Below, piece by piece: positions 35,286-43,980 of a stretch of 64,000 nt of DNA; position 1 is the first letter of the stretch; the number at the start of each line of letters is the position of its first letter. Made by a program: the position numbers and the translations under genes. Origin of the DNA: Niabella sp. GTDB lineage: Bacteria > Bacteroidota > Bacteroidia > Chitinophagales > Chitinophagaceae. Below the pieces are notes generated by a model. The model was not told where the DNA came from. It made no database searches and saw only the letters and a list, made by a program, of their open reading frames with translations. The stretch spans positions 1 through 64,000 of the forward strand of contig NZ_JASLGT010000017.1 in the NCBI RefSeq assembly GCF_030150205.1, given 5' to 3'.

Positions 35286-36161
35286 ATGAATGCTATGCTC
35301 TTACGAGATTTCTTACCAGATCCGGGACTGAGAGGGTTTATACAATGTTACAGGATTGTACATTTTGAATCTGATAAAACAAGCGAAGTTTTCTTTAAAG
35401 TTTATCCACCCAAACCGGAAGTATGTTTGCATTTTGTTCTTCAGGGTAGCATAGAAAATAAATTCGCTGACCGTAATACAAAGGAGCTTTTATTCCCTGT
35501 TACGTTAGCGGGCCAGCAAACCTCCGTTACTCCCAGGTACAACAGCAGCAGTCTTTTAAATTTCCAGATTGTTTTTCAACCGACAACAGTATTTCGGCTT
35601 ACAGGTATTTCCGCATTTGAATTGACTAATAAATACCTTGACGCTGAAGCGATTTTTCCAAAGATTCGTTTTGCATTTGAAGAATTGCAACAGGCAAAAA
35701 CTTATGATGAGCTCCTGGCCATTGCGCAAAGGATTACAACATCTCTTGTGGGTAACATACTAAAGGATGTTCATCAACTGGATGCAGCAGCCAATTGGAT
35801 GAAGAAAAGAGGAGACGAAATCTCTCTTGATTGGTTAGCAAGGCAGTCCTGCCTTTGTAGCAAACAATTTAAAAGAAAGTTTTATGAAAGGGTAGGTGTG
35901 AATCCTAAAACTTACGCAAGAATCATAAAGTTCAATAATGCTTTTAATATCAAAAATGCAAACCCTGCCTGGGATTGGTTAAGGATTGCAACAGCATGCA
36001 ATTATTACGATTATCAGCATCTTGTAAAAGACTACAAAAACTTTACCGGGCAAACCCCAAAGGAATTTCATATATTGGAAAACAATTCTCCCGAATGTAA
36101 ACTCGGGCTTTCTAAAGAGCTTTACCGGGATCGTTTCAGATCAGGAACCCTACAGTTATAA
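35286..36161 (+). CDS. AraC-family transcriptional regulator
   Basis: 291 residues. The N-terminal ligand-type beta domain (about 1-130; LRGFIQCYRIVHFESDKTSE, KVYPPKPEVCLHFVLQG) is of the DUF6597 type common before AraC domains. The C-terminal double HTH covers about 180-275 (LDWLARQSCLCSKQFKRKFY, GVNPKTYARIIKFNNAF, NYYDYQHLVKDYKNFTGQTP). Its neighbour is the alpha/beta hydrolase 45 bp downstream on the same strand, so the two may be one unit, with the hydrolase as a candidate target. Confidence 0.88.
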   Translation: MNAMLLRDFLPDPGLRGFIQCYRIVHFESDKTSEVFFKVYPPKPEVCLHFVLQGSIENKFADRNTKELLFPVTLAGQQTSVTPRYNSSSLLNFQIVFQPTTVFRLTGISAFELTNKYLDAEAIFPKIRFAFEELQQAKTYDELLAIAQRITTSLVGNILKDVHQLDAAANWMKKRGDEISLDWLARQSCLCSKQFKRKFYERVGVNPKTYARIIKFNNAFNIKNANPAWDWLRIATACNYYDYQHLVKDYKNFTGQTPKEFHILENNSPECKLGLSKELYRDRFRSGTLQL

Positions 36162-36206
36162 AAAGTCCTTTTTTTACCACTTTGCAATGCCAAACACAGT
36201 GCAATT

Positions 36207-37040
36207 TTGCTAACATCATTTATTGTTGGCAAAAATATTTTCTTATCAATAATACTGTTTTTGTTTATGGCACATTATAAATTTTCTCAATCCCCTAACA
36301 AAACATACGTTTTAGTACATGGTGCTGGTCATGGTGCATGGTGTTGGAAAAAGATAATTCCGGTTTTAGAGGCCAACGGATATCAGGCAGTAGCGCTTGA
36401 TTTACCCAGTCGTGGAAGCGATCCATCAAAACTTGCAAACATTACCTTAATTGATGACGTGAAACGTGTGACGGATATAGCCAACGCTACAGATGGACAT
36501 GTTATTCTCGTAGGACATTCAAGCGGTGGAGTGATTATTTCACAAGCCGCCGATCTTTTGGGGGCTAAAAAAGTAGACAAATTAATATATCTTGATGCGT
36601 TCTTGCCACAAAATGGCGAGTCCGTATTTTCATTAGCGGAAAAAATCGGGCAAAACAAAGAGGGCCCTTCTGTTGCGAAGCAGGAGATGCCCGCACCGGA
36701 GCGGTTTCTTTTTACAGAAGACAAAAAATCCTTTAAATGGAACCCTGAACTTGTTCAGCAACTGTTTTATCATGATTGTTCACAGGAAGACATAACCTTT
36801 GCTCAAAAGAACCTTACCTGGAATTCGGTTGCAAGTATTGCAACACCCGTAAATGTTTCAGACGATAGTTACGGTGTCATTAAAAAATATTATATTCTTT
36901 GTGCGGAAGCCAGGGATTTAGATAAAAGCAGTATGGTCACTAATGTTCAATGTGAGAAAGTTTATAAGCTTCCCAGTGGGCATTCTCCCTTTCTTTCAAT
37001 GCCCGGTAAACTTGTGGATATTTTAATTGAAATGTATTAA
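36207..37040 (+). CDS. Alpha/beta hydrolase
   Basis: 277 residues from TTG 36207, which includes a signal-anchor-like stretch (NIFLSIILFLFMAHYKF). An ATG at 36267 would give a 257-residue cytosolic form, so the start is open. The fold markers are TYVLVHGAGHGAWCWKKIIP (oxyanion loop), the nucleophile elbow GHSSGG (Ser in VILVGHSSGGVIIS), and the catalytic His in KLPSGHSPFLSMPGK. It resembles the esterase/dioxygenase-type hydrolases annotated near salicylate-esterase-like enzymes. The substrate is unknown. Confidence 0.87.
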   Translation: MLTSFIVGKNIFLSIILFLFMAHYKFSQSPNKTYVLVHGAGHGAWCWKKIIPVLEANGYQAVALDLPSRGSDPSKLANITLIDDVKRVTDIANATDGHVILVGHSSGGVIISQAADLLGAKKVDKLIYLDAFLPQNGESVFSLAEKIGQNKEGPSVAKQEMPAPERFLFTEDKKSFKWNPELVQQLFYHDCSQEDITFAQKNLTWNSVASIATPVNVSDDSYGVIKKYYILCAEARDLDKSSMVTNVQCEKVYKLPSGHSPFLSMPGKLVDILIEMY

Positions 37041-37182
37041 CTGGTGCACACCTGTTTATAAATGAGTAAGTCCTTTTTTGCCATTCACTGCGTAAATTAT
37101 TATCAATTTTGTTACAGAAAATGGCAATTGAGTTTTACGGACCAGGTCTCAATTCCCAAGTTCCAAATTGTCTTTACTATAA

Positions 37183-37323
37183 TTTAATGGTTATCTTGCT
37201 AAGAACTCGATAACGCGAAAAAGTGAAACATTGCGTTTTATATTGGGAGTTACTGTAGCTTTTATTATAGAAGCGTTCTACTCAGCGTGGTTAATTTATA
37301 AACTAAAGCAATTAAAGAGGTAG
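37183..37323 (+). pseudogene. Possible membrane-protein fragment
   Basis: An open frame of 46 codons between stops with no ATG; a TTG at 37231 could start it. It reads LRFILGVTVAFIIEAFYSAW followed by LIYKLKQLKR: one clear hydrophobic helix and a basic tail. It may be the end of a degraded gene. Low confidence because the length is near chance. Confidence 0.25.
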
Positions 37324-37610
37324 TTTGTTTATAAGTATATCTGTTCAAAGAATCCGGAGACTTTTATTAGTTTGAGCCTGACAGCAAGCAAAATATGCTT
37401 GAGCTTTGTTGTAACACCGGGTATTTAGTCAATTGATTGCATGTGTATGAAATAGTGATTTTTTGGGTAGAAAGGGAATGGTTGCAGCTCGTTATTAAAA
37501 TAGCTGTAAATAGATTGAACCAGTCTCTGATGAAAAAAGCTAAATGTCTGGCAAAGAGTAAAAAAGTTCACATCTCCGGAGCGTTTCATGTGCAACTTCT
37601 TTAAAATAAA

Positions 37611-37634
37611 AAAGGCTCGCTTGCGCGAACCTTT
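37611..37634 (-). terminator. Terminator downstream of tRNA-Leu
   Basis: On the minus strand the stem AAAGGTTCGC/GCGAGCCTTT (one G-U) has loop GCAA and is followed by TTT... It ends transcription running through the tRNA-Leu locus. It may also work on the plus strand. Confidence 0.7.
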
Positions 37635-37652
37635 CTATCTGATTGATACCAG

Positions 37653-37708
37653 TGCCCCAGGCGGGACTTGAACCCGCACTGACATTGCTGCCAACAGGAT
37701 TTTAAGTC
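37653..37708 (-). tRNA. Truncated 3' half of tRNA-Leu (UAA); element attachment site
   Basis: Read on the minus strand it has the anticodon-loop sequence CTTAAAA (anticodon TAA), the 3' anticodon stem, a long variable arm typical of Leu, the T arm GCGGG-TTCAAGT-CCCGC, and the 3' acceptor strand CTGGGGC plus discriminator A, with no encoded CCA. The 5' half (acceptor, D arm, 5' anticodon stem) is absent: upstream of GACTTAAAATC the sequence no longer pairs. This is the footprint of an element inserted in the 3' part of a leucine tRNA gene, as known for NBU1 of Bacteroides. An intact copy should exist at the other end. Confidence 0.88.
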
Positions 37709-37801
37709 AAACTGAGAACCGAATTTATCTAAACTTGGTTTAATTAAATTTTACTTAATTATTTGATTATCAATTATTAATGAGAGATTTGTTAGCTTCG
37801 T

Positions 37802-37858
37802 TTAAACGGATAAAAATCCCGTTTAACCGCTGATTGTATGCAAATCTGTATGCAAATC
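37802..37858. repeat. Inverted repeat and tandem 12-bp direct repeat before the integrase
   Basis: TTAAACGG (37802-37809) and CCGTTTAA (37819-37826) form a perfect 8-bp inverted repeat around 9 bp. Directly after it the 12-mer TGTATGCAAATC occurs twice with no spacer (37835-37846 and 37847-37858). Sites of this kind beside an integrase gene are typical of arm-type integrase or excisionase binding sites; the inverted repeat may be an operator. The assignment is an inference. Confidence 0.55.
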
Positions 37859-37895
37859 AAATGGAGATTTTTTTAAACAAAAAAATCTTTAAGCT

Positions 37896-39293
37896 ATGGA
37901 AGTAAGTATCGCTATTGTCTTGGACACCAGAAGAGTTAAAAAAGAAAACCTTTATCCGGTTAAGCTGCGGGTAACATTTAATCGCAAACAAGAATATTAC
38001 CCTACTATTTACGATCTTACACAGGAAGACTATAACAAATTTTCGGCGCCCCGAATAAGTGAAGTACTGCAAAAAGTAAGAGCATCATTACTGGAAGTAG
38101 AAAGGAACGCAGCTACAGCGGTGAAGGCTATTAATCCATTTGAGTTTGATTGTTTTGAAAAAGAATTTATAAAGAATAATCCTCTATTCAAAGAGCGTAA
38201 GAAAAAGGCAGAAAAAAAATGCATAGAAAATCAGCCGTCAGAACTGAAACAACAAGAAATATCAGTTGAATTTGATTTTTCCCCCTACGAAGAACGCTTT
38301 CCAATCTTCAAAGAAGAAAGCCCCGCTGCCGATTACATCGCAGTAACCTTTACCAGCTATATAAAGAATTTATTGATGGAAGGTAGGATAGGTACGGCAT
38401 TAAGTTACCGGGATTCTTATACCTCATTAAAGCAATTTCGGGGTAATGTTCCGTTTTCAGCAATTACCCGCCAATACCTTTTTCAGTTTGAGCGTTGGAT
38501 GATTGATGACAATAAAAGCTCCAAAGCCACAGTAGGAATAAAGCTGCGTTCTTTACGTGCGGTATTTAATGAGGCGATTGATCAAGGGTTGGTGAAAGCG
38601 GATATTTATCCTTTTGGAAAGAAGAAATACAAGATTCCGACAGCCAAGAAGGCAAAGAAATCATTAGAACGTAAAGAGGTTCAATGTTTGTATGAATTTG
38701 AGCCGGAAGAAGAACACATCCAGAGAGCAAAAGCTTATTGGTTTTTCTGCTATTTCGGCAATGGCATGAATCCTAAGGATCTTGCCTACCTGAAATATGA
38801 GAATATTGATGGAGAATTTCTTCATTTTATCCGGGCGAAAACGGAGCGCTCGATGAAAGATGATCCCATAGTAATTACAGCTTATATAAATGAAGACATG
38901 CAGGCTATTATTGAAAAGTGGGGAAATAAGGATCGGCGCCCGGATAATTATATCTTTCCGGTATTAGATGCATCAATGAACCTGATGGAGCAGTACAGCC
39001 GCGTTAGAACATTAACTAAATTTATTACTGACGGGATGGTCATTATTGGGGAAGATATGGAACTATCAAGGAAGCCAAACAATATGGTGTGCCGTCATTC
39101 CTATGCCACACATTCCAAAGAGTCCGGAGCGACTACAGAATACATTAAGGAGTCTTTAGGCCACGCCAGCCTGACAACAACAGAAATCTACCTGGGCGAC
39201 TATGGGCGAGAAGTTAAAAAAGAATTTTCGGGTAGGTTGCTGGCTTTTAAGAGCGCAACAAATCAAAATGATACAGCCCTAAAGGCAGTTTAA
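37896..39293 (+). CDS. Tyrosine recombinase / integrase (NBU/CTn type)
   Basis: 465 residues. The N-terminal arm-binding region is about 1-130 (MEVSIAIVLDTRRVKKENLY). The SAM-like core-binding domain is about 145-235. The catalytic domain is about 255-440. It has RHSYATHSKESG (Arg400-His401), LGHASLTTT (His423) and the nucleophile Tyr432 in TEIYLGDYG, with Lys315 in the beta hairpin. At the first catalytic Arg position (usually GLR) it reads GMNPKDL, so Asn292 replaces Arg I. IntDOT of CTnDOT also lacks this Arg (Ser there). It lies next to the tRNA-Leu att site and catalyses integration and excision. Confidence 0.92.
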   Translation: MEVSIAIVLDTRRVKKENLYPVKLRVTFNRKQEYYPTIYDLTQEDYNKFSAPRISEVLQKVRASLLEVERNAATAVKAINPFEFDCFEKEFIKNNPLFKERKKKAEKKCIENQPSELKQQEISVEFDFSPYEERFPIFKEESPAADYIAVTFTSYIKNLLMEGRIGTALSYRDSYTSLKQFRGNVPFSAITRQYLFQFERWMIDDNKSSKATVGIKLRSLRAVFNEAIDQGLVKADIYPFGKKKYKIPTAKKAKKSLERKEVQCLYEFEPEEEHIQRAKAYWFFCYFGNGMNPKDLAYLKYENIDGEFLHFIRAKTERSMKDDPIVITAYINEDMQAIIEKWGNKDRRPDNYIFPVLDASMNLMEQYSRVRTLTKFITDGMVIIGEDMELSRKPNNMVCRHSYATHSKESGATTEYIKESLGHASLTTTEIYLGDYGREVKKEFSGRLLAFKSATNQNDTALKAV

Positions 39294-39316
39294 AGTATTG
39301 ATGATCCTAACCTACA

Positions 39317-39348
39317 CCCTGACAGTAAGCCACTGTCAGGGATTTTTT
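39317..39348 (+). terminator. Rho-independent terminator of the integrase
   Basis: The perfect 9-bp stem CCCTGACAG/CTGTCAGGG with a 7-nt loop is followed by ATTTTTT, 23 bp after the integrase stop. Confidence 0.85.
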
Positions 39349-39420
39349 ATGCCTGTTCAGGAATGTATAATTTTTATTAACTTAGGTAGTAATATTTCTT
39401 CCTAAGAAAAACGTTAGTCT

Positions 39421-40314
39421 ATGAATATAAGAAAATGGTTGTTTTCCCGGATGATTTTTAGGAATATGCTGGCTACATTCGGTTTCCGGTCGGGATACTC
39501 TGCTACTCCGGGAGGGTTTACCGCCTATTTTGTTTACCGGCTTGGAGACTATGAGCAGAACTTTTATCTGTATTTCCCTAAAGAGCCATTTGCAATACGC
39601 TATGTAAACGAAATCTTCAACAAGTTGTATGAATACGAAGGATTTGATATTATCCGGTATCTTGAATTTCATTATAGCCTGTATCCGGATAAAGCTGATT
39701 TTCTCCGGTTTCTTAAATATGAGATCAACGACCGGCTGAAAAGAAAAGGCCACCAACAAAGGAAATTAAACGCCGCCCTTGAGTGGGTTACTGAAAAGCA
39801 ATCCGAATTGCATGACCAGATCCGGGAGAAAATTAATCAGGAACAAAATGATTTAAAACAGGAACTTTCTGCGGGTGTTCAATCTATTATCCAGGAGGTC
39901 GGCACGACAAAAGAAGCCAATACCGACCAGCAGGTTAAAATACTGGTTGAAAAATTATCCGGCCATATCGACCAGATTATGAAAACAGCCGATACAGAAC
40001 TAAGGGAACTAACCAATTCTTTTAGTACCGGAAGTATTGAATTGAATAACCGCAACCATGAAATGTTGATGATCCAACTGCTGATCCTGCTGAAAAACGT
40101 TCAGGCCCCTTCGTCCTTGCAAAAAGGTGAACAGCTTTTTAAAAAGTTTTCGGATACAGATATTGCGGCGATACTTGCTTTGCACTTTGAAGCCTTTAAG
40201 AATCTAAAATTAAATACACTGCAAGGGAAAGCCCGCAGCCAAAATGAATTAATAAACTATAAAAGCCCTAAAGTAAAACAGCTTATTCAGGCATTGGAAG
40301 ATTTTTTTTACTGA
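39421..40314 (+). CDS. Coiled-coil protein of mobilizable elements, unknown function
   Basis: 297 residues, no signal. The N-terminal part (1-95) has a compact aromatic-rich region (FRSGYSATPGGFTAYFVYRL). Residues about 100-215 are highly charged with heptad-like Leu/Ile spacing (EWVTEKQSELHDQIREKINQ), predicting a coiled coil. I do not know a family name. Its position between integrase and excisionase-like HTH matches the accessory genes of NBU-like elements. Confidence 0.6.
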   Translation: MNIRKWLFSRMIFRNMLATFGFRSGYSATPGGFTAYFVYRLGDYEQNFYLYFPKEPFAIRYVNEIFNKLYEYEGFDIIRYLEFHYSLYPDKADFLRFLKYEINDRLKRKGHQQRKLNAALEWVTEKQSELHDQIREKINQEQNDLKQELSAGVQSIIQEVGTTKEANTDQQVKILVEKLSGHIDQIMKTADTELRELTNSFSTGSIELNNRNHEMLMIQLLILLKNVQAPSSLQKGEQLFKKFSDTDIAAILALHFEAFKNLKLNTLQGKARSQNELINYKSPKVKQLIQALEDFFY

Positions 40315-40475
40315 TGAAGCTCTTTTTATTTACCCTTTCACTATTCCCTTACCTGCGTCCACTTGCCTGAACTTCGTTGTAACTGATTTATTACTAATCC
40401 CAAAAAATCCATACTCCATCCATCATTGACTTTGGGTAAAATCTGATCCATGTTGCATCCATAAAAATCAATTTT

Positions 40476-40817
40476 ATGGATACACTATTTATTCCCAACG
40501 AGGGAGATTTTCGCAGGTGGATTAAGGAAGCAATAAAGGAATGTTTAGAGCAAATTCCTGCACAACCAACGCAAACCGAAGGTGAAGAACCCTTACTAAC
40601 CCGTAAAGAGATCGCTGGTATGTTCCGCATCTCTTTGGTTACCCTGCATGACTGGATGAAACGCGGCCTGCCCTGCCATAAACAAAGAGGTCGGGTGTAT
40701 TTTCTTCGCTCCGAAGTATTGGCCTATCTCAAACAAAAAGGCCACAAACCCATCATTGAACCAGAGTACCCACCGTACCTCCCTGTTTCTGCTAACGCTA
40801 TAACCAGTAAAAAATAA
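40476..40817 (+). CDS. Excisionase-like helix-turn-helix protein
   Basis: 113 residues. A winged MerR/excisionase-type HTH (HTH_17) is at about 40-95: LLTRKEIAGMFRISLVTLHD, GLPCHKQRGRVYFLRSEVLA. The upstream residues (1-38) are acidic. The helix-turn-helix with the wing GRVYF is the standard layout of Xis-type factors that direct excision. It lies 6 bp before the primase gene. Confidence 0.82.
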   Translation: MDTLFIPNEGDFRRWIKEAIKECLEQIPAQPTQTEGEEPLLTRKEIAGMFRISLVTLHDWMKRGLPCHKQRGRVYFLRSEVLAYLKQKGHKPIIEPEYPPYLPVSANAITSKK

Positions 40818-40823
40818 AAGAAT

Positions 40824-41762
40824 ATGCCCGCACAAATGATATTTGAAGAAGCAAAAAAAGTGGAACTGGTAGCACTGTTAGCATCTCTTGGCTTTATGCC
40901 GGATAGTGTAACAAGGCAGGATTATTGGTATAAGTCCCCCTTTAGAAATGAGCATACCGCTTCATTTAAAGTAGACCGTACCCGTAATATTTATTACGAT
41001 CATGGGGAAGGAAAAGGCGGCAACATCATTGATTTTGCCGCAACGTTTTTCCGGTGCGATGCCAAAACAGCAGCAACAAAAATTATTGAGCAAAATATGG
41101 GAAGCAATTTTTCTTTTCACCAGCAACAACATCCCTCGCTCATGGCTGGTGAAAAGAAAGAGCCAGGCGGGGAGAAAATCATTATTACCGGCTCTCGGCC
41201 TTTACAAAGCTCTTCGCTACTTTCCTATCTGGAAGAAAGAAAAATCCCGCTTCACATTGCGCGGCAATACTGCAAAGAAGTTGATTTTTCACTGTACGGA
41301 AAACAGCAAACGGTGATCGGGTTTGAAAACCGGTTGGGTGGTTTTGAGTTGAGAAGCCCAACGTTTAAGGGCAGCAGCTCACCAAAAGACATTACTTTTT
41401 TTGACAATGGCAGCCGGGATATTTCTGTATTAGAAGGCTTCTTTGATTTTCTATCACTGCCAGTCATACGACCACAAGCGGGTTTGGTTTTGACCAATTA
41501 CCTGGTGCTTAATTCTCTTTCGTTTCTTGAAAAAAGCCGCTCCCTGATGGAGCAGCACCATACGATCTCCCTGTTCTTAGACCGGGGGATTTCCGGCAGG
41601 CAATACACACAAAAAGCGCTTGCCTGGAATAAAGAATTGCAGTCTGAAAAATACACCGACAGCAGCCATTTATATCAATACTGTGATGATTTGAATGAAT
41701 GGCTGATCGCTCAATCCAAACAGCAGGAACAACAAAGAACGCAGAGAGGTAGAGGGCTTTGA
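40824..41762 (+). CDS. Primase-like Toprim protein (CHC2-type N-terminus)
   Basis: 312 residues. The N-terminal CHC2-like region (about 30-105; YWYKSPFRNEHTASFKVDRT, YYDHGEGKGGNIIDFA) has the fold-typical sequence, but the usual zinc ligands are partly replaced. A Toprim domain follows at about 185-260, with ISVLEGFFDFLSL supplying the catalytic Glu and LFLDRGISGRQ the later acidic motif. It probably initiates replication of the element after excision or transfer. It starts right after the HTH gene. Confidence 0.8.
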   Translation: MPAQMIFEEAKKVELVALLASLGFMPDSVTRQDYWYKSPFRNEHTASFKVDRTRNIYYDHGEGKGGNIIDFAATFFRCDAKTAATKIIEQNMGSNFSFHQQQHPSLMAGEKKEPGGEKIIITGSRPLQSSSLLSYLEERKIPLHIARQYCKEVDFSLYGKQQTVIGFENRLGGFELRSPTFKGSSSPKDITFFDNGSRDISVLEGFFDFLSLPVIRPQAGLVLTNYLVLNSLSFLEKSRSLMEQHHTISLFLDRGISGRQYTQKALAWNKELQSEKYTDSSHLYQYCDDLNEWLIAQSKQQEQQRTQRGRGL

Positions 41763-41802
41763 TTTTACACAACAACAAATTTTAATCATAAAAAATTACA
41801 CA

Positions 41803-42516
41803 ATGCAACAGTTTCAATTTAACATCCAGGCCAAAGGCGGCACCGGTAAATCAATGCTTACTTATTTACAAGCCCTAAAACAACAAGGTAATGACCGGGC
41901 TTATTTTGTGGACTTTGACAGCTCGGTAAAATCAAGCTGCCAGCAGCTTCGATTCCTCCAGGGAAGAAACCCTTCCCGCTTTGCAGAAATGAGCCTATTA
42001 GACATCCGGGAAAAGCTGGATCGCCAGCTCCTTTTTGAAAACCTCTTTCAGCTATCGCAGAAAGATTATGACTCGTTCTACCTGGACTTTGGCGCCCCGG
42101 AAAGCGACCAGCTCCCATCGCTGTTTTCAAAAGATTATACCATCGGAGAATTTAAGGCTGTGCAGGATGAGCTAAACGCAAAGTTTACGTTCAATGTCGT
42201 GATCGCGGGCGGCAGCGCTTATGCACCTTGTACGCAATACCTGGAAAAAATTATCCTATTGAATAGAGGTGTTTTTGAAACCAACATCTATATCAATGAA
42301 AGCACGTTTACGGGTACACCACAATTAATCAAAGAGTTGACAACATTCGGATCGGTAGCAGAAAACCATATAAACGCCATCCGGTTTTTTGGAGATTTTG
42401 ATAGTACAACAGCCCCGCACCGGAGCATTCTCCAAAAAGTCAGCGAAGGAAAGGGCATGGAAGCCTATCAGTTTGTCGAAAAAATAAAAATGCAGAAAGA
42501 ATTATCCAAAATATAA
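41803..42516 (+). CDS. ParA/MinD-like P-loop ATPase
   Basis: 237 residues. A deviant Walker A (KGGTGKSMLT, about 11-20) opens the protein, followed by the second strand with FVDFDSSVKSSC. It belongs to the ParA/Mrp superfamily but is short and has an atypical C-terminal part (YINESTFTGTPQLIKELTTF). Such ATPases in mobilizable elements may support partition or mobilisation. The partner is unknown; 5 bp to the next gene suggests one operon. Confidence 0.7.
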   Translation: MQQFQFNIQAKGGTGKSMLTYLQALKQQGNDRAYFVDFDSSVKSSCQQLRFLQGRNPSRFAEMSLLDIREKLDRQLLFENLFQLSQKDYDSFYLDFGAPESDQLPSLFSKDYTIGEFKAVQDELNAKFTFNVVIAGGSAYAPCTQYLEKIILLNRGVFETNIYINESTFTGTPQLIKELTTFGSVAENHINAIRFFGDFDSTTAPHRSILQKVSEGKGMEAYQFVEKIKMQKELSKI

Positions 42517-42520
42517 GAAC

Positions 42521-42973
42521 ATGCAAACATCCCGGACTGATTTAAAAAAATTGAGGGCAGCGATCTCCTTACAATATGGTATTGAGCTGGATGAAACTTC
42601 CCTTACTATTCTTACCATTTTATTGCAGGAAGTGAGGCGGCAGTTTGCACCGATGCAGGCAATGCTGAATGAAATGGCAGCGCAAATACAATACTCCAAA
42701 AAATCATTGCAGGTAGATCCCGATCATCCCCGGTGGCAGGCATTCTGGCATGGCATGGGCCAGTGGGGCCTTGGCTTGTGCCTGGCAGTTATTGTGGCCC
42801 TGACAGTTTTTGCCATTGACCTTAACAAGGAAAGAGAGGAAAAGAAGATGATGCAACAGGAGCTCGCATGGTATAAACAGCATTACGAAGCAGCAGCACA
42901 AAAGGCAGACGCTAAAACGGGTGCTGGTACTATCGAAAAAAAATCCAGGCCGAAAAACAAACAGTTCAAATGA
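42521..42973 (+). CDS. Small membrane protein, mobilizable-element accessory
   Basis: 150 residues. An N-terminal helical segment (1-65; LTILTILLQEVRRQFAPMQA) precedes one membrane helix at about 86-104 (GLGLCLAVIVALTVFAIDL), then a charged coiled stretch and a Lys-rich tail. The family is not recognised. Its stop overlaps the next gene's start by 4 bp. Confidence 0.6.
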   Translation: MQTSRTDLKKLRAAISLQYGIELDETSLTILTILLQEVRRQFAPMQAMLNEMAAQIQYSKKSLQVDPDHPRWQAFWHGMGQWGLGLCLAVIVALTVFAIDLNKEREEKKMMQQELAWYKQHYEAAAQKADAKTGAGTIEKKSRPKNKQFK

Positions 42974-43305
42974 TGTACAAAGATTTTTTAAGGAAACACC
43001 TATTGGAGAACACCTACGGTATCTACGGCAAGATACTGGAGATGTACCGGGAGCAAATGACCGTCTTGAATACAGCTTCCCTTTTTCGTAAGTGGTTGGC
43101 TGATGAACTGGAGGTACCAATTGAGAAGATCAACCTGAATAGCCTGAACTCTGTGTTAAAACGCGAGCGAAAGAAAAAAGCATCAGCTAAGCAGGAGCCA
43201 CCGATCTCATCGCAGGCAGCATCGGTTCAGAGCCAACCCGGCAGCTTTAAATTTTCTACTCCCAGTTCAGATGATGAAAAAAAATCGAGAATCAAGGAAT
43301 ATTAA
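42970..43305 (+). CDS. Small basic protein, mobilizable-element accessory
   Basis: 111 residues. The first 60 form a compact helical unit (LLENTYGIYGKILEMYREQM, FRKWLADELEVPIEKINLNS). A low-complexity Lys/Ser/Gln-rich tail follows. The core resembles a small DNA-binding fold, but no family was recognised. It is translated by overlap from the preceding gene and is followed by the candidate oriT. Confidence 0.55.
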   Translation: MMYKDFLRKHLLENTYGIYGKILEMYREQMTVLNTASLFRKWLADELEVPIEKINLNSLNSVLKRERKKKASAKQEPPISSQAASVQSQPGSFKFSTPSSDDEKKSRIKEY

Positions 43306-43605
43306 TCCGCCAGGCAGACAAACCTTCAGGAACACTCCTGAACCAGCAATAAGCCCGCTTGCAACAGATATAGGCGTTAATAAACCTTCTTAAACCCGAA
43401 TCAACCTAAACAGACTCCAAAGCACCCCCACAAGTTCATACCGGTCTTTGCCGGTTCATTTAGAAACGGGGAAAATCAGGAGCCAGCTATGTTCTCGTAG
43501 GCTCGTAACCTCACCTACTTCGAACAGCTGGCCCATTCATGCCGCTTTGGGGCGGCATTCATGGGGGCGCAAAGCGCGGTTGTCAAACATTAAAATTTAT
43601 ATAGT
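43306..43605. other. Candidate origin of transfer (oriT)
   Basis: A 300-bp gap before the mob genes. Its main feature is a nested stem-loop at 43532-43565: CCCAT-tc-ATGCCGC, loop tttggg, GCGGCAT-tc-ATGGG (12 paired bases interrupted by one symmetric tc/tc bulge). A GCGC..GCGC repeat follows. Position immediately upstream of mobC/relaxase is the usual site of oriT in mobilizable elements. The nick site is not identified. Confidence 0.6.
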
Positions 43606-43980
43606 ATGAATATACCACATGAAAAAAACAAAGGCGGCAGGCCAAAGAAATCAGTTAAACGCAGCTACCGCCTGCGCGTGGCTTGCACTGCATTGGAGCT
43701 ACAAATAATTGAGACAAAAGCCAAACAGGTGCAGCTTACCGTCTCCGAGTTTTTACGTGAGGCAGCTTTCAACAGCCATATTGACACCAGACAGAAAACA
43801 TTGCCCAAAGAAGTTTTAAACTTTACCGGGCAGTTGAATCACCTTGCGGCTAATGTTAATTCACTAGCCTATAAAAATAATGCGGCACAGGCTTTTAATG
43901 CCTTTGAGCGTACAGAATTAAGACAACTGGCAGCACAGCTAAAAGAGTTGGCAGAGGCAATTAAAAACAGTTTAAAATGA
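43606..43980 (+). CDS. MobC-like mobilisation accessory protein
   Basis: 124 residues. A basic N-terminus (GGRPKKSVKRSYRLRVACTA) is followed by an RHH-type and helical part (about 25-124) with VSEFLREAAF and NFTGQLNHLAANVNSLAYKN, typical of MobC proteins. It binds oriT DNA with the relaxase. It overlaps the relaxase start by 4 bp. Confidence 0.8.
   Translation: MNIPHEKNKGGRPKKSVKRSYRLRVACTALELQIIETKAKQVQLTVSEFLREAAFNSHIDTRQKTLPKEVLNFTGQLNHLAANVNSLAYKNNAAQAFNAFERTELRQLAAQLKELAEAIKNSLK

Larger units (their letters stand above)
37041..37895. other. Intergenic junction: chromosome to element
   Basis: The 855-bp stretch before the integrase has no confident gene. It contains in order: a possible membrane-protein remnant (37183-37323), a terminator (37611-37634), the truncated tRNA-Leu (37653-37708) and the integrase-side repeats (37802-37858). 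The part between 37323 and 37611 holds nothing I can interpret. Confidence 0.7.

Noticed and set aside
37653..37708. Functional tRNA gene
   Set aside because: Only the 3' half is present, and the upstream bases cannot pair as an acceptor stem or D arm.
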